Shown here one piece after another: positions 46,532-59,508 of a stretch of DNA of 64,000 nt. The notes under the pieces were generated by a model. The model had not been told where the DNA came from, ran no database searches, and saw nothing but the letters and a program-made list of their open reading frames with translations. The stretch covers positions 589,381 to 653,380 of the forward strand of contig VXBA01003489.1 in NCBI GenBank assembly GCA_013399895.1. The letters are read 5' to 3'. Numbering within the stretch: position 1 is the first letter of the stretch; each line of letters begins with the position of its first letter. The DNA is from Serilophus lunatus (lineage: Eukaryota > Chordata > Aves > Passeriformes > Eurylaimidae). Position numbers and translations under genes: made by a program.

Positions 46532-48628
46532 TTTTTATTTCTGGTGAAAGATTCACCAACACAACTCACACCTTCAGAGCTTCTGCCACATGCCCTGGCA
46601 GTGCCAAAATTCCAGTTCTTAGTTAGGCCTGGGCTGGAGACAGAGAGCAGTGACACTGGCAGCAGGTCTCAGCTGGGGGGCATGGACAAACAGGCTGTGA
46701 CCCATGGAGTTGTTAAACCCCCAAATTTCACCTTCCTAGAATGGGAATTTATGACCTGGAAACCCTGAAAAATGACAGAACATGTAATCCCCATCTCCAG
46801 CTTTCCTCCCAGACACATCTCCGAAGCGTACACAAGCAACCAAATTAAACAGGAATAATAAATGTAGCAATATAATTGGGGCAGGAATAACTCCAAACCA
46901 GCAGAGCAGCACAAATGCAATGGATAGAGGTCAGGGCAGCATCTGCTTTTCTGATCTTGCACGTGTGGAGAGGCAGGTAGAGCAGTTTGTTCCCCTGGAG
47001 CCCTTGGAGCTCACAGAACGCGGATTTCCAATAAATGGAGACCTTCTGCTTCAGCTTATGTTGCTTTCTTCCTGCTGCTGTTCTGGGATTTATCTGGAGT
47101 TCACAGGCTGGGTAAAGTGTCCACTAATCTTACAGCAGCACACTGAGAGCATTTGCACAGAGCAGCTGGCACAGGGGAAGTCGTTCCCAACCAGGCACAG
47201 GAGCCAGCCGGAGGATTTGGGGGGATTTTTCTGGATGAACAGGTGAAAGCAAATTTGTTGCCACCCGAAAATTTTGGGGAACAAGTTTTGGCCTCGTTTC
47301 AAATGTGGCTTCTAATGGGAATCAAGCACTAACTGGAGTTTCTACTTTCCTTGTGCTGCTGATGCTCCTGTGCTGTTTGGGAGGGAATTTTTTGTGTGAA
47401 TCCAACTGGTGCATCCTGGAAAGCTCTGAGAAAACACATGCATGGAAAAAAACCCACTATAGAATAAAAATATAAGAGAAAGGCACCAAACAGAGGAGGA
47501 AATGCTTTCTCAGAAACCCTGGAGAAGGCAGGTTTGAATTAATGTTTTGCTGTGTTATGGTCCCTTGAAAGCCACAAAATCCAAAGGACCAAATCCCGTG
47601 GTTGTGGGTCCAGGGAGAGGAAGCCAGGGCAGGAGTCAAGGGAATGGGCAGAGCAGAGTTTGTTTTTTTCAGCAAAACAAATAAACTTCTGCCCAGAAAC
47701 GTGTGCAGCCACCCAGGGTTTTTAAATTGGTGCCAAGAACAGCAGAAATCAGATGTGCTGGAATAATTCTCTTTTCTTGATCTCAGCTTCCTCCAGTTCA
47801 GCATTCATTGGAGGCCAGTCTATATTTAGCAACAGTAAATTAAACATAATTAACCCAGAATATTCTTGATTTTTTTCTATTGAAAATGGTAATAACAGCA
47901 AATTATTGTAAATAATTATGAACTACTCACAGAATTTGCATAGACAAGACAATGCACTTTCATTTGATAAGATTTCAGAACTCTGTAGCTCTACAGGTAA
48001 ATTACTTTTCCCATGGTTTCAGCATAATGGGCTGTGCAGATAAAGGACTTTTGTGGGAATTTGAATGCTTCCAGATGTTTCACATATTTCTCTCATTGAT
48101 TTAAACTTAATCTTCACATGATTGTGCACAGGGAGTTCAGGCAAGGTAGGAATAAAAGGCAGGGATTTGGAACCAGAAAAATGTAGAATTTTATACCAGT
48201 TTTACATGCAAATTATATTTTGATCGACTAAATTCCAGCCAGAAATGTGTGAAACTTATTTCTGATATTGTGCCAAGAGAATTCCAATCTATAAAACTGA
48301 TATGGTGGTTGGAATTGTGCCAAATCCAAGATGAGTCTGTGGGTGCTTGTTGCCCAATTTTAAGATATTAAAATTTACTAAATGATTTGTCTTGATTCCA
48401 AGATTTACTGAATGATTATAAGAGTATTTTTTTGGAAACAAAAATTGAATCCAAACCCATGTGACACAAAATAGAGACCCAGAGACTCCCCCAGAGCACA
48501 AATATAAGTGTTTGGTTTGTGTGTTAGTACACAAATAACCTTCAAGGATCCTCAAGAAGGAGTTTTTACTTCTAAGTGAGTTTTTAGAAAGGTTTGAGAT
48601 GATTCTTGGGATTATTTGCAATTCTAGG
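46532..48628. other. Unique sequence, no gene seen
   Basis: No repeat family is recognised. Frames up to 115 codons (47457-47804, minus) have no known motif. Confidence 0.55.
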
Positions 48629-48696
48629 GCAGTGCTGGGTTAAGGGATGGACTCGATGATCCTACAAGGTCTTTTCCAACCTTAATGATTCTGTTT
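48629..48696 (+). mobile_element. CR1 LINE 3' tail
   Basis: Sense CR1 end: GCAGTGCTGGGTTAAGGGAT, GGACTCGATGATCCTACAAG, GTCTTTTCCAACCTTAATGA and a final ATTCTGT octamer. Truncated 68 nt from the end; same general subfamily as 39672-39737. Confidence 0.9.
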
Positions 48697-51600
48697 CCAC
48701 GAGAATACTTTAATAATTCCACGTGAATGATTAACAGAGGAACAACAGCAAGACATTTATGCCTTAAAATAGTCCAAACTCCATGTTTCTAGGGGTTCAT
48801 TGAGACCAGAGATGCAAGAACAACATGTAGATGTGCAGAGGTTTGACTTGCTGAGCTCCTGGTCATCTCCAACCACAAGCCATGGAGGTGCTGGCAAACA
48901 CTTTTAAGTACAAAAATCAAGTAATAATCCTTATAAAAATGTCCAAATACTTCCAAACCTTAAAAACCACAAAGTGATTGGGAATTAAGAGCCCCTGGGT
49001 TAATAGCTGGGAAGCAAAAGCATTATGAAGTCCAGCCAGAAGATGCTGATAAGAAATATTCTTTGTTCCTTTGGAATTAGCAATATTCAAGCTAAAAGCA
49101 GAGGACATTTTAGAGTGGAGAAGAATCCAACTCCCAAATAAAACATGAAGTGAATATTGAAAAGAACAGCAGGGAAAGCAGTTTTGATTTTCTTCTGAGT
49201 TCAATACCTGAACTTTAAAAATAATTTATTTCTCTTGTTTGCACTGATGGCTCTATAGTAAAATAAAACCTCATGTTTTCCTGGCTTTTTATAGTCTATA
49301 TTGCTCTTTTTCATCTTATTTGCTGTTGTGTTTGTTTTTTTTTCCTTTATCTTAAAACTGTGCTCGCTCTTTCAAATTTATTGACCTAAAGCAAAGAATA
49401 TCTGATGCAAAAACTGCCCAATTGTTTCAGAACATGGAGTTGGGCTGTCAAGGGGTGTCTTTCAGGCTCCTCTGTGGGTGCTGGTGAAGGAGGAATTGGC
49501 AGGACCAGCAGTGCTGTCCCAGCTGCTCCAAGAAGAAACAACCAGCAGGGACAAGATGACTCTGTTTTCCCCACATGGGTTTGACACCACCATGGTTTGT
49601 GCTCCTCCCTTATCAGCCCAATGACCCCATCCTGCCTTTAACACACCAACAAACCCCACAGAAACAACGACATGGCAATTTCTTCTTCCAGCTTTCTGTT
49701 AAGCTAAATAAGGCTTGTGGGAAGTGCAGCAAAATGCCCATCAAGCACAGCCAAGACATTGTGGAGGAATTTGAAGCAAATTCCTGAGTTGTTGGTCCTT
49801 GTCAGAATCAGGGGAACTCACAGTCCTCATCACTGGATCATTTCTTCCCTTCATTAGCCTAATTCTCCATGATTTCTCTTCCTGCCTGTATCCAATCCAT
49901 CACCCCCCTGCTTCCTTTCCATGTGCAGCCGCTTTTCCCTTCATAAGGAGAATTGCAGGCACTGCAATATGTTCAGAATATTAAATGTGGGAGCAAACTT
50001 ACCTGTCTTTCATGTGTTCATCACTTTGGGGTATTAGTAACATTCCAGAGGCATTGAAACCTCATTTACTCACAAACCACACCAGGTTTTCAGTGCTTAC
50101 CCAACACAGCCCATTTTTCAGTGAAGGATAAATAAATGTGTCTTTTCAATGGAAAGAGGAACATGACAAAGGCAACAACCTCATGGGCTTTTGATACAAC
50201 TCTTATGAAAATATCCTTCAGAATTAGGCTGTAGCAAGCCCAAGTGTAGGGGGAAGTAGGCAACCCCACCTTCAAGTTAAAAAGTCTCACACAATCCAGG
50301 TTCTGGGAAAACAAGGATAGAAAAAGGCTGAAAGAAAAGTACAGTTTTCTTTGTAATTGCAAACCCCTTCTCTCAGGTTTTAAAAATAATTCTTTAGAAT
50401 TCAGCAGGGACTCTCTGCCACAGGAAATGACAACAGGGAGTGTTGCAGCTCCCTGGGATACCCCATAGGCCTTCCTCGTAATGGAAAGTCTTCTCCATGG
50501 GCTTGAAATTATTATTTTATAAAATACATTTTGCTGATATTAATATTCAGTCCTCCCATGGACAGATTTGTGAGTCAAGACCTTTGGACTCCAGAGCTTC
50601 CTTTGGCCACTCAGCTTGTTTTAGGTGAACAGCAGCTCCAGCTGGGCTCCAGCAAAGCCTTTGGGCTGCAGATAAGGAAAATTGATATATTAATTCTGTT
50701 TAAAAAGCCTTTAGCTTGAGACCACTTTGCCTTGTGGGGACTCTTTTGCAGGTCCTTTTTCTATCTGAACCAATTTGTCCAGCCATTAATGGCAAGGATT
50801 TTGTAGAGTTCATACCCTGATAGAAACTTCTGGACCCTGCTGCTGATTGATTTTTTGGGGGATCACAGATAACCTCATGCAGTGGACACCAAATATCTCT
50901 CCTGCCAGTCATCCAAGTCCTTGACAAGCCAAGTAAACACTTAAAACCAGTGTCTTCAGTATTTCTCTTGAAGTCACCTGGCCTTTAATGGGAAAAGCTG
51001 TCAATAACTTCAATTAAAATAGAATTTCATGGTATCAGTGAAATAATTTAGATTTTCCCTCAGTGATTGATTGCTTTGCTCACTGTGGTGGCACTGGGAT
51101 GTTACTGCTGCAAGAACAGGACTCAAGTGGACAGTTACTGTTTCCTCACACTGTAGATATTTTTCTCTCTGTTTTTTCATCTAGTTAATAATTTTTTTTC
51201 TCCCAAAGATGAACAAAATTATGGGAACTGGTGTAAAACTAAAGACAGGACAGAGTGAAAGTGTGAGTTGTTTGTTCAAGTGGGGAGGTTTGATAGTTCT
51301 TTCTTAAATTCAGGAGGAGGAAAACACACCTCTTTCGAGCTTGGCTGGATTTGAAATTATCTATTGTCATGCTTCCTCTAACTCAGCATCCTCATGGGCT
51401 GTTCTTAGTAACATCTTCATTTTAGGATTATATAGTCTATTTAATGCATATGCAGCAGACTCCTAATTGCCTTTGTTGCAGCAACCCTTGGTCATCAAAT
51501 TCCTCTCTCAAAGGCTGGCACAGGCTCCTGGAAAAAGGCTTTTTCCACAGCAGGTTCACAACTGGGGCAAACATGAGGAGTTGGCAGAGGGTGAGGGAAT

Positions 51601-53182
51601 GCTGGAGCACCTCCAGTGGAGCTGATGGATGGCAGAACAAAGCCTAATCCCTGTGCTACACATGAAAATTATCAGAGGGAAGAAAACAGGAGGTGTTGGC
51701 CAAAGCTGAGACAGTGGTGCATGTACAGACACAAGCAGGTCAGATATGATGGGATGTCTCTTTTAAAGGATTTTTAAGTATTTTTGGAGCAAAGTGCCAA
51801 GTTGAGGAAGTTTCTTGGCTGATGTGATGTTTCTTTTTTCCACTAATGCATCGTTTCTGGTGGGACCAAGGTGGGAACGTAGAAGCCAGACACAGTTCCA
51901 CCCCTTCATTTCAAATTGTTGACCATCAGATTAAAGGGGGATTAGATGGGCTCTGACTGGTATGAAATGGCTTATCATTCAATATCTTATCATGTTTCCT
52001 TCATTCAAAGCCTGGCTGAGCTGGACATGTATATATTCTATCCATCCACATCTCCCTCTATATCTCAGTCACGTGGCTTTTATTGCTCACTTTATCTATT
52101 TTTTATATTCATTTCTCGGTAACACTTGTGAGTCCATTAGGGTGTCCCATTCTTCTTAGCCAGCAAAAGCAAGGCACACTCCCATTTCCATCCCACACAC
52201 ACTCCAGCATCATTCAGCTCACACCAGTACCACGGCTTGACCTGACAAGTGCTGGTAGAAAGGACAGCAGTTCTTATAGTCTGATCTAATTACAATAAAA
52301 AGAGTTGTGAAAAACTAGAATAACTTTCAAACATGGAAAAAGCATCACCACCTTGTTTTGCTCTCTTTAGTTGGCACAAAACCCCTACCAAATTATAAAG
52401 CTTCTCTAATGGGAACATAAGATATCTTATTAAAAGATGTGTGGTTACCATCCTGCCCATAACCCAATTTCCTTCTGTCTGGTGACTATTTAAGACCCAT
52501 TTTTTGCTTATGTCCATTTTTTTTTCCAAAGCAAAAAGCCTCAAGATCAAGAAGATATCCTGTCAGCTTGGGCTATTGAGGCAAAAGATGAAATCTGCAT
52601 GTTGGAAGTGTCTGGACCAGACTAATTTTTAATTATTTGACCACTGTCCACAGAAAGCAAGAGTTAGTTGGCAAGAGAACAACAACCACAGGGATGGTCC
52701 AAGGCTTCCTATCCCAGGCTTTTATGTCAATTATGGGACCCAGAGAATGGTCATTTATCACCTATGCTCCTCCCTGAAGGAGAAGAATATCAGCCACACA
52801 CCCTGAGAGCAGCAGGTCGCAGCTGCAAGGCTGAGGGACAGCCTGGAATGTGGCTCCCTGTCACCCCTTCTCCCCAGAGCTGCTCTTTGTAGCCTTTGCC
52901 AAACCACATAAATCAGTGACTACCACATTAACTACTCAGCATTTTTCAGCTTTCTTACATAATAACCTCCAGTGAGGCAGAATGCTTTTCTCTCCTCGTA
53001 ACAGCTCTGCCAAAGCCTCACTTTTATCCACCATCTTCTAAGTCAGGGCTTTAAAAAGCCTTTTCCCAGGATCAGTCAAGGTTGCTGTGAAGAGGGAGAT
53101 ATATGAAATTGTTATCATATATATATTTTGCTAATATTGCCCATATTTTTAGCTTGTGACCTATATTTAACGAACATATGCA
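48697..53182. other. AT-rich unique sequence, no gene seen
   Basis: No interspersed repeat is recognised over 4.5 kb. It contains a candidate minus-strand exon at 50003-50327. Other frames are under 100 codons. Confidence 0.5.
50003..50327 (-). other. Candidate exon bounded by consensus splice signals
   Basis: On the minus strand the acceptor GTACTTTTCTTTCAG precedes the block and a full-consensus donor CAG|GTAAGTTT ends it. A 90-codon frame (50090-50362) overlaps it but also runs back across the acceptor and ends before the donor; its product is not recognised. A non-coding RNA exon or chance are the options. Confidence 0.2.
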
Positions 53183-53262
53183 ATGTGACACATGCCATCA
53201 GAAATTAGACATGTCATTATGAAAATATAAAGAACGTGACACACACCATTAACACGTGTCAA
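53183..53262. repeat. Two similar modules with inverted TGACA/TGTCA half-sites
   Basis: Module one has TGACA at 53186-53190 and TGTCA at 53212-53216. Module two has TGACA at 53237-53241 and TGTCA at 53257-53261. The modules share GTGACACA and a CCAT core and sit about 50 nt apart. The arrangement is an imperfect direct repeat of two small inverted repeats. TGACA/TGTCA is a core of MEIS/TGIF-type homeodomain sites, so a regulatory role is possible but unproven. Confidence 0.4.
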
Positions 53263-53943
53263 AACCCATTAGAATTCTTCTCCATTAGAGCTACCCAAGC
53301 ACTTCCAAAATGAGGACACCCAGTGCCTTTAAAACCCCACAGTTTACCTGGCACACCTTTAACTTTGCCTTATAAAGGCTCCTGGCTAAATCCTGTGTCA
53401 TTCTCCCTTGTTTGCTGACATTTCATCCAATCTTTCCTGTAAAACTTGGTCAAAAAAGTGGCAGCAGAGAAGCACATTTCTGGTAGCACTTGGCACATGC
53501 CGATGGGATTTATGTAGATTGAGATGCAAAATGAGCTGATAATGCAATGCAAAGTATCTTCCAGCCCTAAATCAGAAGCAGAAAATGTAGCAGTCTTGTT
53601 TTCCCTTTCACTAAGTCTTTCAAGAAGTCTTGATCTTTGCTTTTCTTTCCCATAAAAGCAGGTGATCCATTTCTCACTTTCTCCCTTCTCAGTACGAAGT
53701 AATTAATTAAAATTAAATTCCTGGAAGTGTTAAAGGGGTTGCAGCAACAACATGTGTTAATATCTCCAGTGCTATCAGAGTCATCTCAGCTTTGAAGAGG
53801 CTCTTTGTTACTAAGGAAAAGTGGATAAAAAGCACTTTCAAGCCAAAATAGCTTGTTTGGAAGGGCTGTGTTAACTGGGTATTAAAGAAACCCACCTTTA
53901 TGATCTTTCAGGCAAGGGTTTATCCAGGAATATTGGAATATAT

Positions 53944-54480
53944 ATGTATATTGTCATTAAGGGACTAACTGAGGGTCGTGTCAGGAATGTGCAGAGAGAA
54001 ACTCTGAGCCTTAACAGCCAGGTAGGGAAGATGGGTGAGACAGAGCACTGCTGGATTTGGCACTTGTGCCTGCTGAGGATGCGTTTTGACACCCTTGTTC
54101 TGCCCTGTCCTCTCCTATTTTTCACCTTCAAAAAAATCCTCTTTTGGACTTGGGACACGAAGAATGTAATTTTTGCTCCCTCCAAATTCTGGGGAGGGAA
54201 ACACGAGGTCGTGAGGCTCCTGCAGGTCACTGTGTGTAGGGATGCTGCAAAAATCCCTGCCATCCCCAGGCAGGGGAGTTCCCCTGGCATCGTTTGGCCC
54301 AGAGAGGCAGAAGAAGAGGTCAAAGCCAGGCTGTGCATGTGGCTGTTCCTGCAGAAGGTGGCAGAACAAATGAGCATCTGTCACGTCCAGCTACCGGGGA
54401 ACGGGGAGAGCAATTTTAAAAGCTTTGTCAACGTCGATTTGCTTCCAGCCTTTCCTGCCAAACAGTCCAGGGAGTCTTAG
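53944..54480 (+). other. Longest open frame (178 codons), probably not a gene
   Basis: The frame starts with ATG and ends with TAG and is uninterrupted over 178 codons, the longest in the window. A 159-codon frame overlaps on the opposite strand, which points to low stop frequency in a locally GC-richer patch rather than to selection. The product has no signal peptide, no clear membrane segment and no domain that I recognise. No promoter, acceptor or polyadenylation context is evident. A young lineage-specific gene cannot be excluded without transcript data. Confidence 0.12.
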
Positions 54481-56118
54481 GAGTCATCCCCTGCAACTCC
54501 TGATGCCGAGATCTCATGCTCTATTTACCCCTGGTGACTGCTGGCCTTTGATTCATTAGCACAGACAAACTGATTTCCTTCCCTCACTTTCCCAGGATTG
54601 GGCTTTGCTGCTCACGCTAAAACCAAGCCTAAGAAACCCTAAAATGAACCACGTTTACACTGCAGCTCAACCCTTAGAAAAGCCTTCTTCTCTCCTGCCA
54701 CACTGATCTTTTCCCCACTGCTTTTGTTCTCTCCTGCTCACCCCCAGCTGTCTGTGCTCTGCTGTGCCCAAAGGAACACGGGCAGGATGTGCTTGTCAGC
54801 GTGTCAGGCTGGAAAGCCCGTGATTAAAAATTATGTTGCTCATTAGTCACTGCAAATCAAACTGAGAACAATGTTCTCTGGCCAATTTGTTAACAAACAT
54901 CCTGTTCAACCTGTTTCTCTTTGAGGGAGAGAGTAGAGACCAGCTCATAAATAAAGAGCTCTCTAATTCTGCACGAGACACACACTCAGGGCAGTTTACT
55001 GGGGGAATAAATATTCCATAATTTCATTTTCTACAAAATTGCCTCCTACAAATTTGGGCTTCAGATATCCCTAATGACAATGATGATTCATAAATCCTTT
55101 ATGAAAGGGAGCACAGTGTGTATGTGAGTGTCTCTGTGTGTGATGTATGTCTGTTCTCATGTGGACAGAGAATTATCATTAAAAGTAACAAATTAGTATC
55201 CTGAGAATCCTGTCAAGAACATCACGAGTGAAAAAACCTACAGAACCTCAATCTCAAGACAGATGAATGTTGCTTTTCCTTTGGTGAGCACCCAAAGCTT
55301 GTGTAAAGATGTGTCAATATTGCAAAAAAGGCATTTCCAGTATAATTTCTGCATATTTTCTCTTCCACGAACACTCCTTCAGGTCTCCTGGGCACTTGGA
55401 GGTGGAGGAAGAGCTTTGAATCAGTGTGTGAATTAACATTCCTGGCCACAGACAGGGCTGGATTCAGACACCAGCCTGGGCCTCCAAAAAGAACATTTCC
55501 TTACACTTCCAGCACAGGAGTGTGAACCTTCCCAGCCTGTAATGCCAGGAAAGCAGCAGGTTGTCAGTGGAATGTTTCTGACATTGTGTAAATGAAGGTG
55601 TAACACAGAAGGAGGCAGAGCTTGGCCACCACCCTGGGGGACAATGATTTGGGGCAGATCTGAATCTCACAGAACTCACAGTGCAGCCATTTCCCAGCTG
55701 GAGAACTGGCTCTGCATTTGGTCCAGAGCACAGGGACCAGTGATGACCCATCCCTCTCGTGTCCCATCCTCTCTGTGAAGGAAACCAGAGCAAACCCTGG
55801 AAAAATGCACTGCCAGGGTCTGCAGCAGATGTAGGAATATCCCTCCTTACTGCTGGTTTATACCAGGAAGGTTTATACTCTTGGAGAGCCCAGAGCCTAC
55901 AGGGACTGTCCACCTCATTGCTTTTTCACCCATTTTTCACCCATTTCATTATTTAAATAGGTTTTCAGGATTCAACATAACTTCCTTTTGTCTACAAAAC
56001 CTTTACATTTTATTTGGGCCAAAACAACACTCAATCAAGTGGAAGAATTATTTTGATATCTGGTATTTCTTGCCTATAAATCCTTCTATGTTATTTTTTA
56101 TATTACCTTTGTCTCTGG

Positions 56119-56154
56119 TTGTTGTTTTTTTTTGTTTGTTTGTGTTTTTTTTTT
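56119..56154. repeat. T/G-rich simple repeat
   Basis: GTTG followed by T runs and GTTT units over about 36 nt; simple sequence. Confidence 0.85.
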
Positions 56155-57325
56155 CAAGCTGAGGTTTTATTTTGGGATATCTTATCAAGTCTTATCAAAG
56201 TAATCTAAAATTCTGATTTTGTCTTCCAAAGTACTCCTACCTCTTCCAAATTCACAAATTCCCAAGTTTTCTATTCATTCAGGTCATCCATACAAATATT
56301 AAATACTTCTACAAAGTGTCTTCTTTGATGGATCTTTCCCTTTTTATAAGGAAACATGAATTCTTTAAATATGTTTATTTAATGAGTTTTGCAGCCAATT
56401 CTTGCTTCCTAGGATAATTCTTTCTAAAAATTTAATAAATATCTAATTGCTAAATTATAGGAAAGGTCAGGAAATGGGAAAAAACAGAGGTTTGCAGTAT
56501 TTTCCACAGCCCTGATTCTTCACTGATCTATTTCTTTGCTGCATTATGTTACCAAAATGATTTCTTGGGTGCTTTAAATCAAGTCCATACTGAAATAATT
56601 TTAGAGCTTAACCCAGATCAAGACTTGAATATTCTGAGAATTTTGCCTAAACTCCAAGGCCAAACACTCTGCGAAAATAAAAATAACAATGATGTAAACT
56701 GCTGATTTCAATAATGTTTGATGATATTAATCACACCAGCAAATCCTTCTTCATCAGCTGCTTTCTCCTGGTCTGGATGTGAGGAAGGTTCATGGATAAA
56801 ACTCCATTGCTTCCCTAAATAACAGATGAGAGATGAGCTCTGTGTGCTGATAAGCTCCTCATTAAAACAAATGTATTGATGATAGTATTGTCTATTAAGG
56901 CAACATAATATATAGACAGCTGGATCATATATAATTTAAATGGGTCTCACTTTACAAACCTGACAACTGCACAAATATAATTGATTCTTGTATTGCAATA
57001 TTCATTCCATTAGTTAGAATATATATCCAAAATTGAAGATGTCAATCAAATCAAATGAATGTGTGTTTTCATAGAGCGCTGTGATTCCTTTTATTAAACC
57101 AAGAAAAAAAAAGTCAATCACTATTTTTGGCTTCAGATTCAGCCAGAGTGTGACTCCTGCAAGTTATGTGGCAATAAATGTACGTGTTTGTTTTGCTCGT
57201 GCTAGAAAATGACTCTGGCTACCTTTGATCTTTTTAATGTGTAAGAAAATAAGCTATTTATGCTTGCAGGGTCTATAAACACTTTAAACAAATAGTTTCA
57301 CTGACGTATAGGTACAGCACACAGT

Positions 57326-57417
57326 GCTGATTCCCACTTACACCCATTTTATGCTCCATTGGTTTCAGGGGAAGTTACTCTTGATTTACACCAGCTCAGA
57401 AGAGGCTGGAGCAGTCC
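57326..57417. repeat. Old palindromic amniote-type interspersed repeat
   Basis: CTCCATTGGTTTCAGGGGAA, GTTACTCTTGATTTACACCA and GCTCAGAAGAGGCTGG line up well with an ancient repeat found across reptiles and birds, whose core reads like TCCATTGACTTCAATGGAG flanked by GATTTACACCAG arms. The left arm (CCCACTTACACCCATTTTAT) is more eroded. I recall the consensus from general familiarity and cannot give its database name with certainty. Confidence 0.5.
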
Positions 57418-59508
57418 CATATTTTAACTGCTGCCTTTCACAGTCCGATCTGCAGCTCCCACACTGCTGGATGAATAATGTGGAGGCAAATATTGCAGGT
57501 TCTGCCTGTGTTTTTGGAGTTATTTACTTCGGAACCTTGGGAATAAACCCAGAAATGTGCCATAAACAAAGCCCTCATTTCCCTTGACTGGAAGGACCCG
57601 CTGGCCAGGTGTGCTCTGCTCTGTGTAAAACACGCTGGAAGGTTTTTTTCCTTGTTCAAAAAGGATGCACAGACACTCTTTTAATACATTTCAAGTCCCC
57701 ACCAGCTGCTCTGAGCTGGAGATGTGATATGCCAGCCCCAAGCATGGTGAGACCCAGTGTGGGCATCAGCTCAACCTACAGCCTTCAACCCTCAACCCTT
57801 CTTTTGTCAACAGAGACAAAAGGAAGGAAAATGGGAAAGAAGGAATCCAACTGAGAAAACAAGATCCACAGTTTACAAGGATCATTTTGCTTGGTCAGTC
57901 AGGACCATCTTTGTCACATTAAAACCAAGAAGTGTTAGGCAAGATAAAGACTGTTTTTTCTAGGAAAGCCTTGTTCCTACAGAAATACTGGATATTTAAC
58001 TATGGCTGCAGACTGAGATCTTACACAGGGATACAATTACAGAATTCTAAGATTTATGTGAAATGCTCTGTCTGGGAAAAAATACAAACCCCACTATTTG
58101 TTGCAACAGCTTAAACAGAGGTGTTGATATGCTTTAAATTCTTTCAGGAATTGGCCACCTCACAAAGTCAGAGGAGCAAACAGCTCAGACAACACAACAA
58201 TCTTTCCCTCTCAAACCAGAGCTCTGGCAAATTCCCATCCATCACCCCCAGGTAATCCGGGAGATGCCAGATGAGGGTTTTCTTTGCATGTGATCACATG
58301 AATTCCTTATATTTGAGCACTGGGATGATCAGGGTGTGGGCTTTGGGCTCGCTCACCTCAGGGTGATTTGTGGAGGACACAGAGAGGGGACAGAGAGCAG
58401 TGAAAGGGATGACAATGGCATTTGTCAGATGTTCCAGAGGGGACACAGCTCCTTAGAGATTTGATAAATGCTCAGAAATTTGTGGGACCAGACAGAAAAC
58501 AGGTTATTTCCCAAAAAGCTAAAAGGAATTCTTTAACTGGAGAAAATCCAGACCACTGACTGGGATGAAACCTCTCCTTCCCTGCAGCCCATCTCATGTC
58601 AAACTGATTTCCAACAAGCCCTTTGTTGCCATCCAGCAGCTTCCTTGGTTGAACCAGCCCCATGGAGTTCATCCCATTCCCAGGAAAAGCCAAATTCCTT
58701 CTGCCACATCTGCATGAGCCTCCTGCCAACACATCCAGAGCTTCTCAAAGATTTCTTTTTTCCCCCTCATGCATCCCAGGCTGCCTTCCTCCCCTCCTTG
58801 TCCCATCCCTCTGGCGGGTCCCAGACATCCAGGAGGGCACCAGAAACTCTTCCCTGCCTCCACCCAGATGGATCTTTTTATGTAAACCACACAATCTGCA
58901 GCACATGTATGATAAACTGTGAACAACGTAAAGAGCTCAGCTATCCATCATAGCACCATATGGCTGATGGCAAAAATAGGTCCTGAAAATTATATTGTGA
59001 TGAACAGAATTGAGTGTCTTCACTATTACAGATAATTAAACCTTTGGATGCGTGTGTTGCTATATTTATACACGTGTCCCCCTTCAGTTTTGTGTTTATA
59101 TACACACAAACATAAAGAAATTCAGATGTAAATCAAAAAATTGTTTTAATAAATGTTTGCCAGAGGAAGGTGCCCAGGAATACGCTTCAGAGGGTCACAA
59201 ATCAATCAGAAAAACAACCCTGATTTTTTGATTGATTTAAACCAGCCTATATTTAAAGGAAAAAGCACTACATCAAGTCTCAAATGTCAGAATCTGCCTG
59301 AAGATGGCAAAAAATAGAATTTCTTAGAAAGATCTGGGAGAAGGCACCTTCCAAAATGGGCACTGCCACTTGTTCTCCCAGACAGGCCCTTCCCAGTCAA
59401 CTGAATTGATTTCTTTGCCTTAAACCAGCTCTTCCTTTAGATTTCAGGATTTTCCAAAATGCTTTCCAGGTCTGCTCTGCTTTGACTCTACAACATCATG
59501 AGAACTTC

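Larger units (their letters stand above)
53263..59508. other. Mostly AT-rich unique sequence, no gene supported
   Basis: It contains the longest open frame of the window (53944-54480), an old palindromic repeat (57326-57417) and a T/G-rich run (56119-56154). Blocks at 54,820-54,960 and 56,690-57,070 are repeat-free and carry many TAAT/ATTA motifs. GC-richer patches near 55,450-55,800 and 58,200-58,880 hold overlapping frames without recognisable motifs. Confidence 0.5.

Noticed and set aside
52601..52615. 15-mer GTTGGAAGTGTCTGG shared with 63892-63906
   Set aside because: The similarity does not extend on either side, so it is likely chance.
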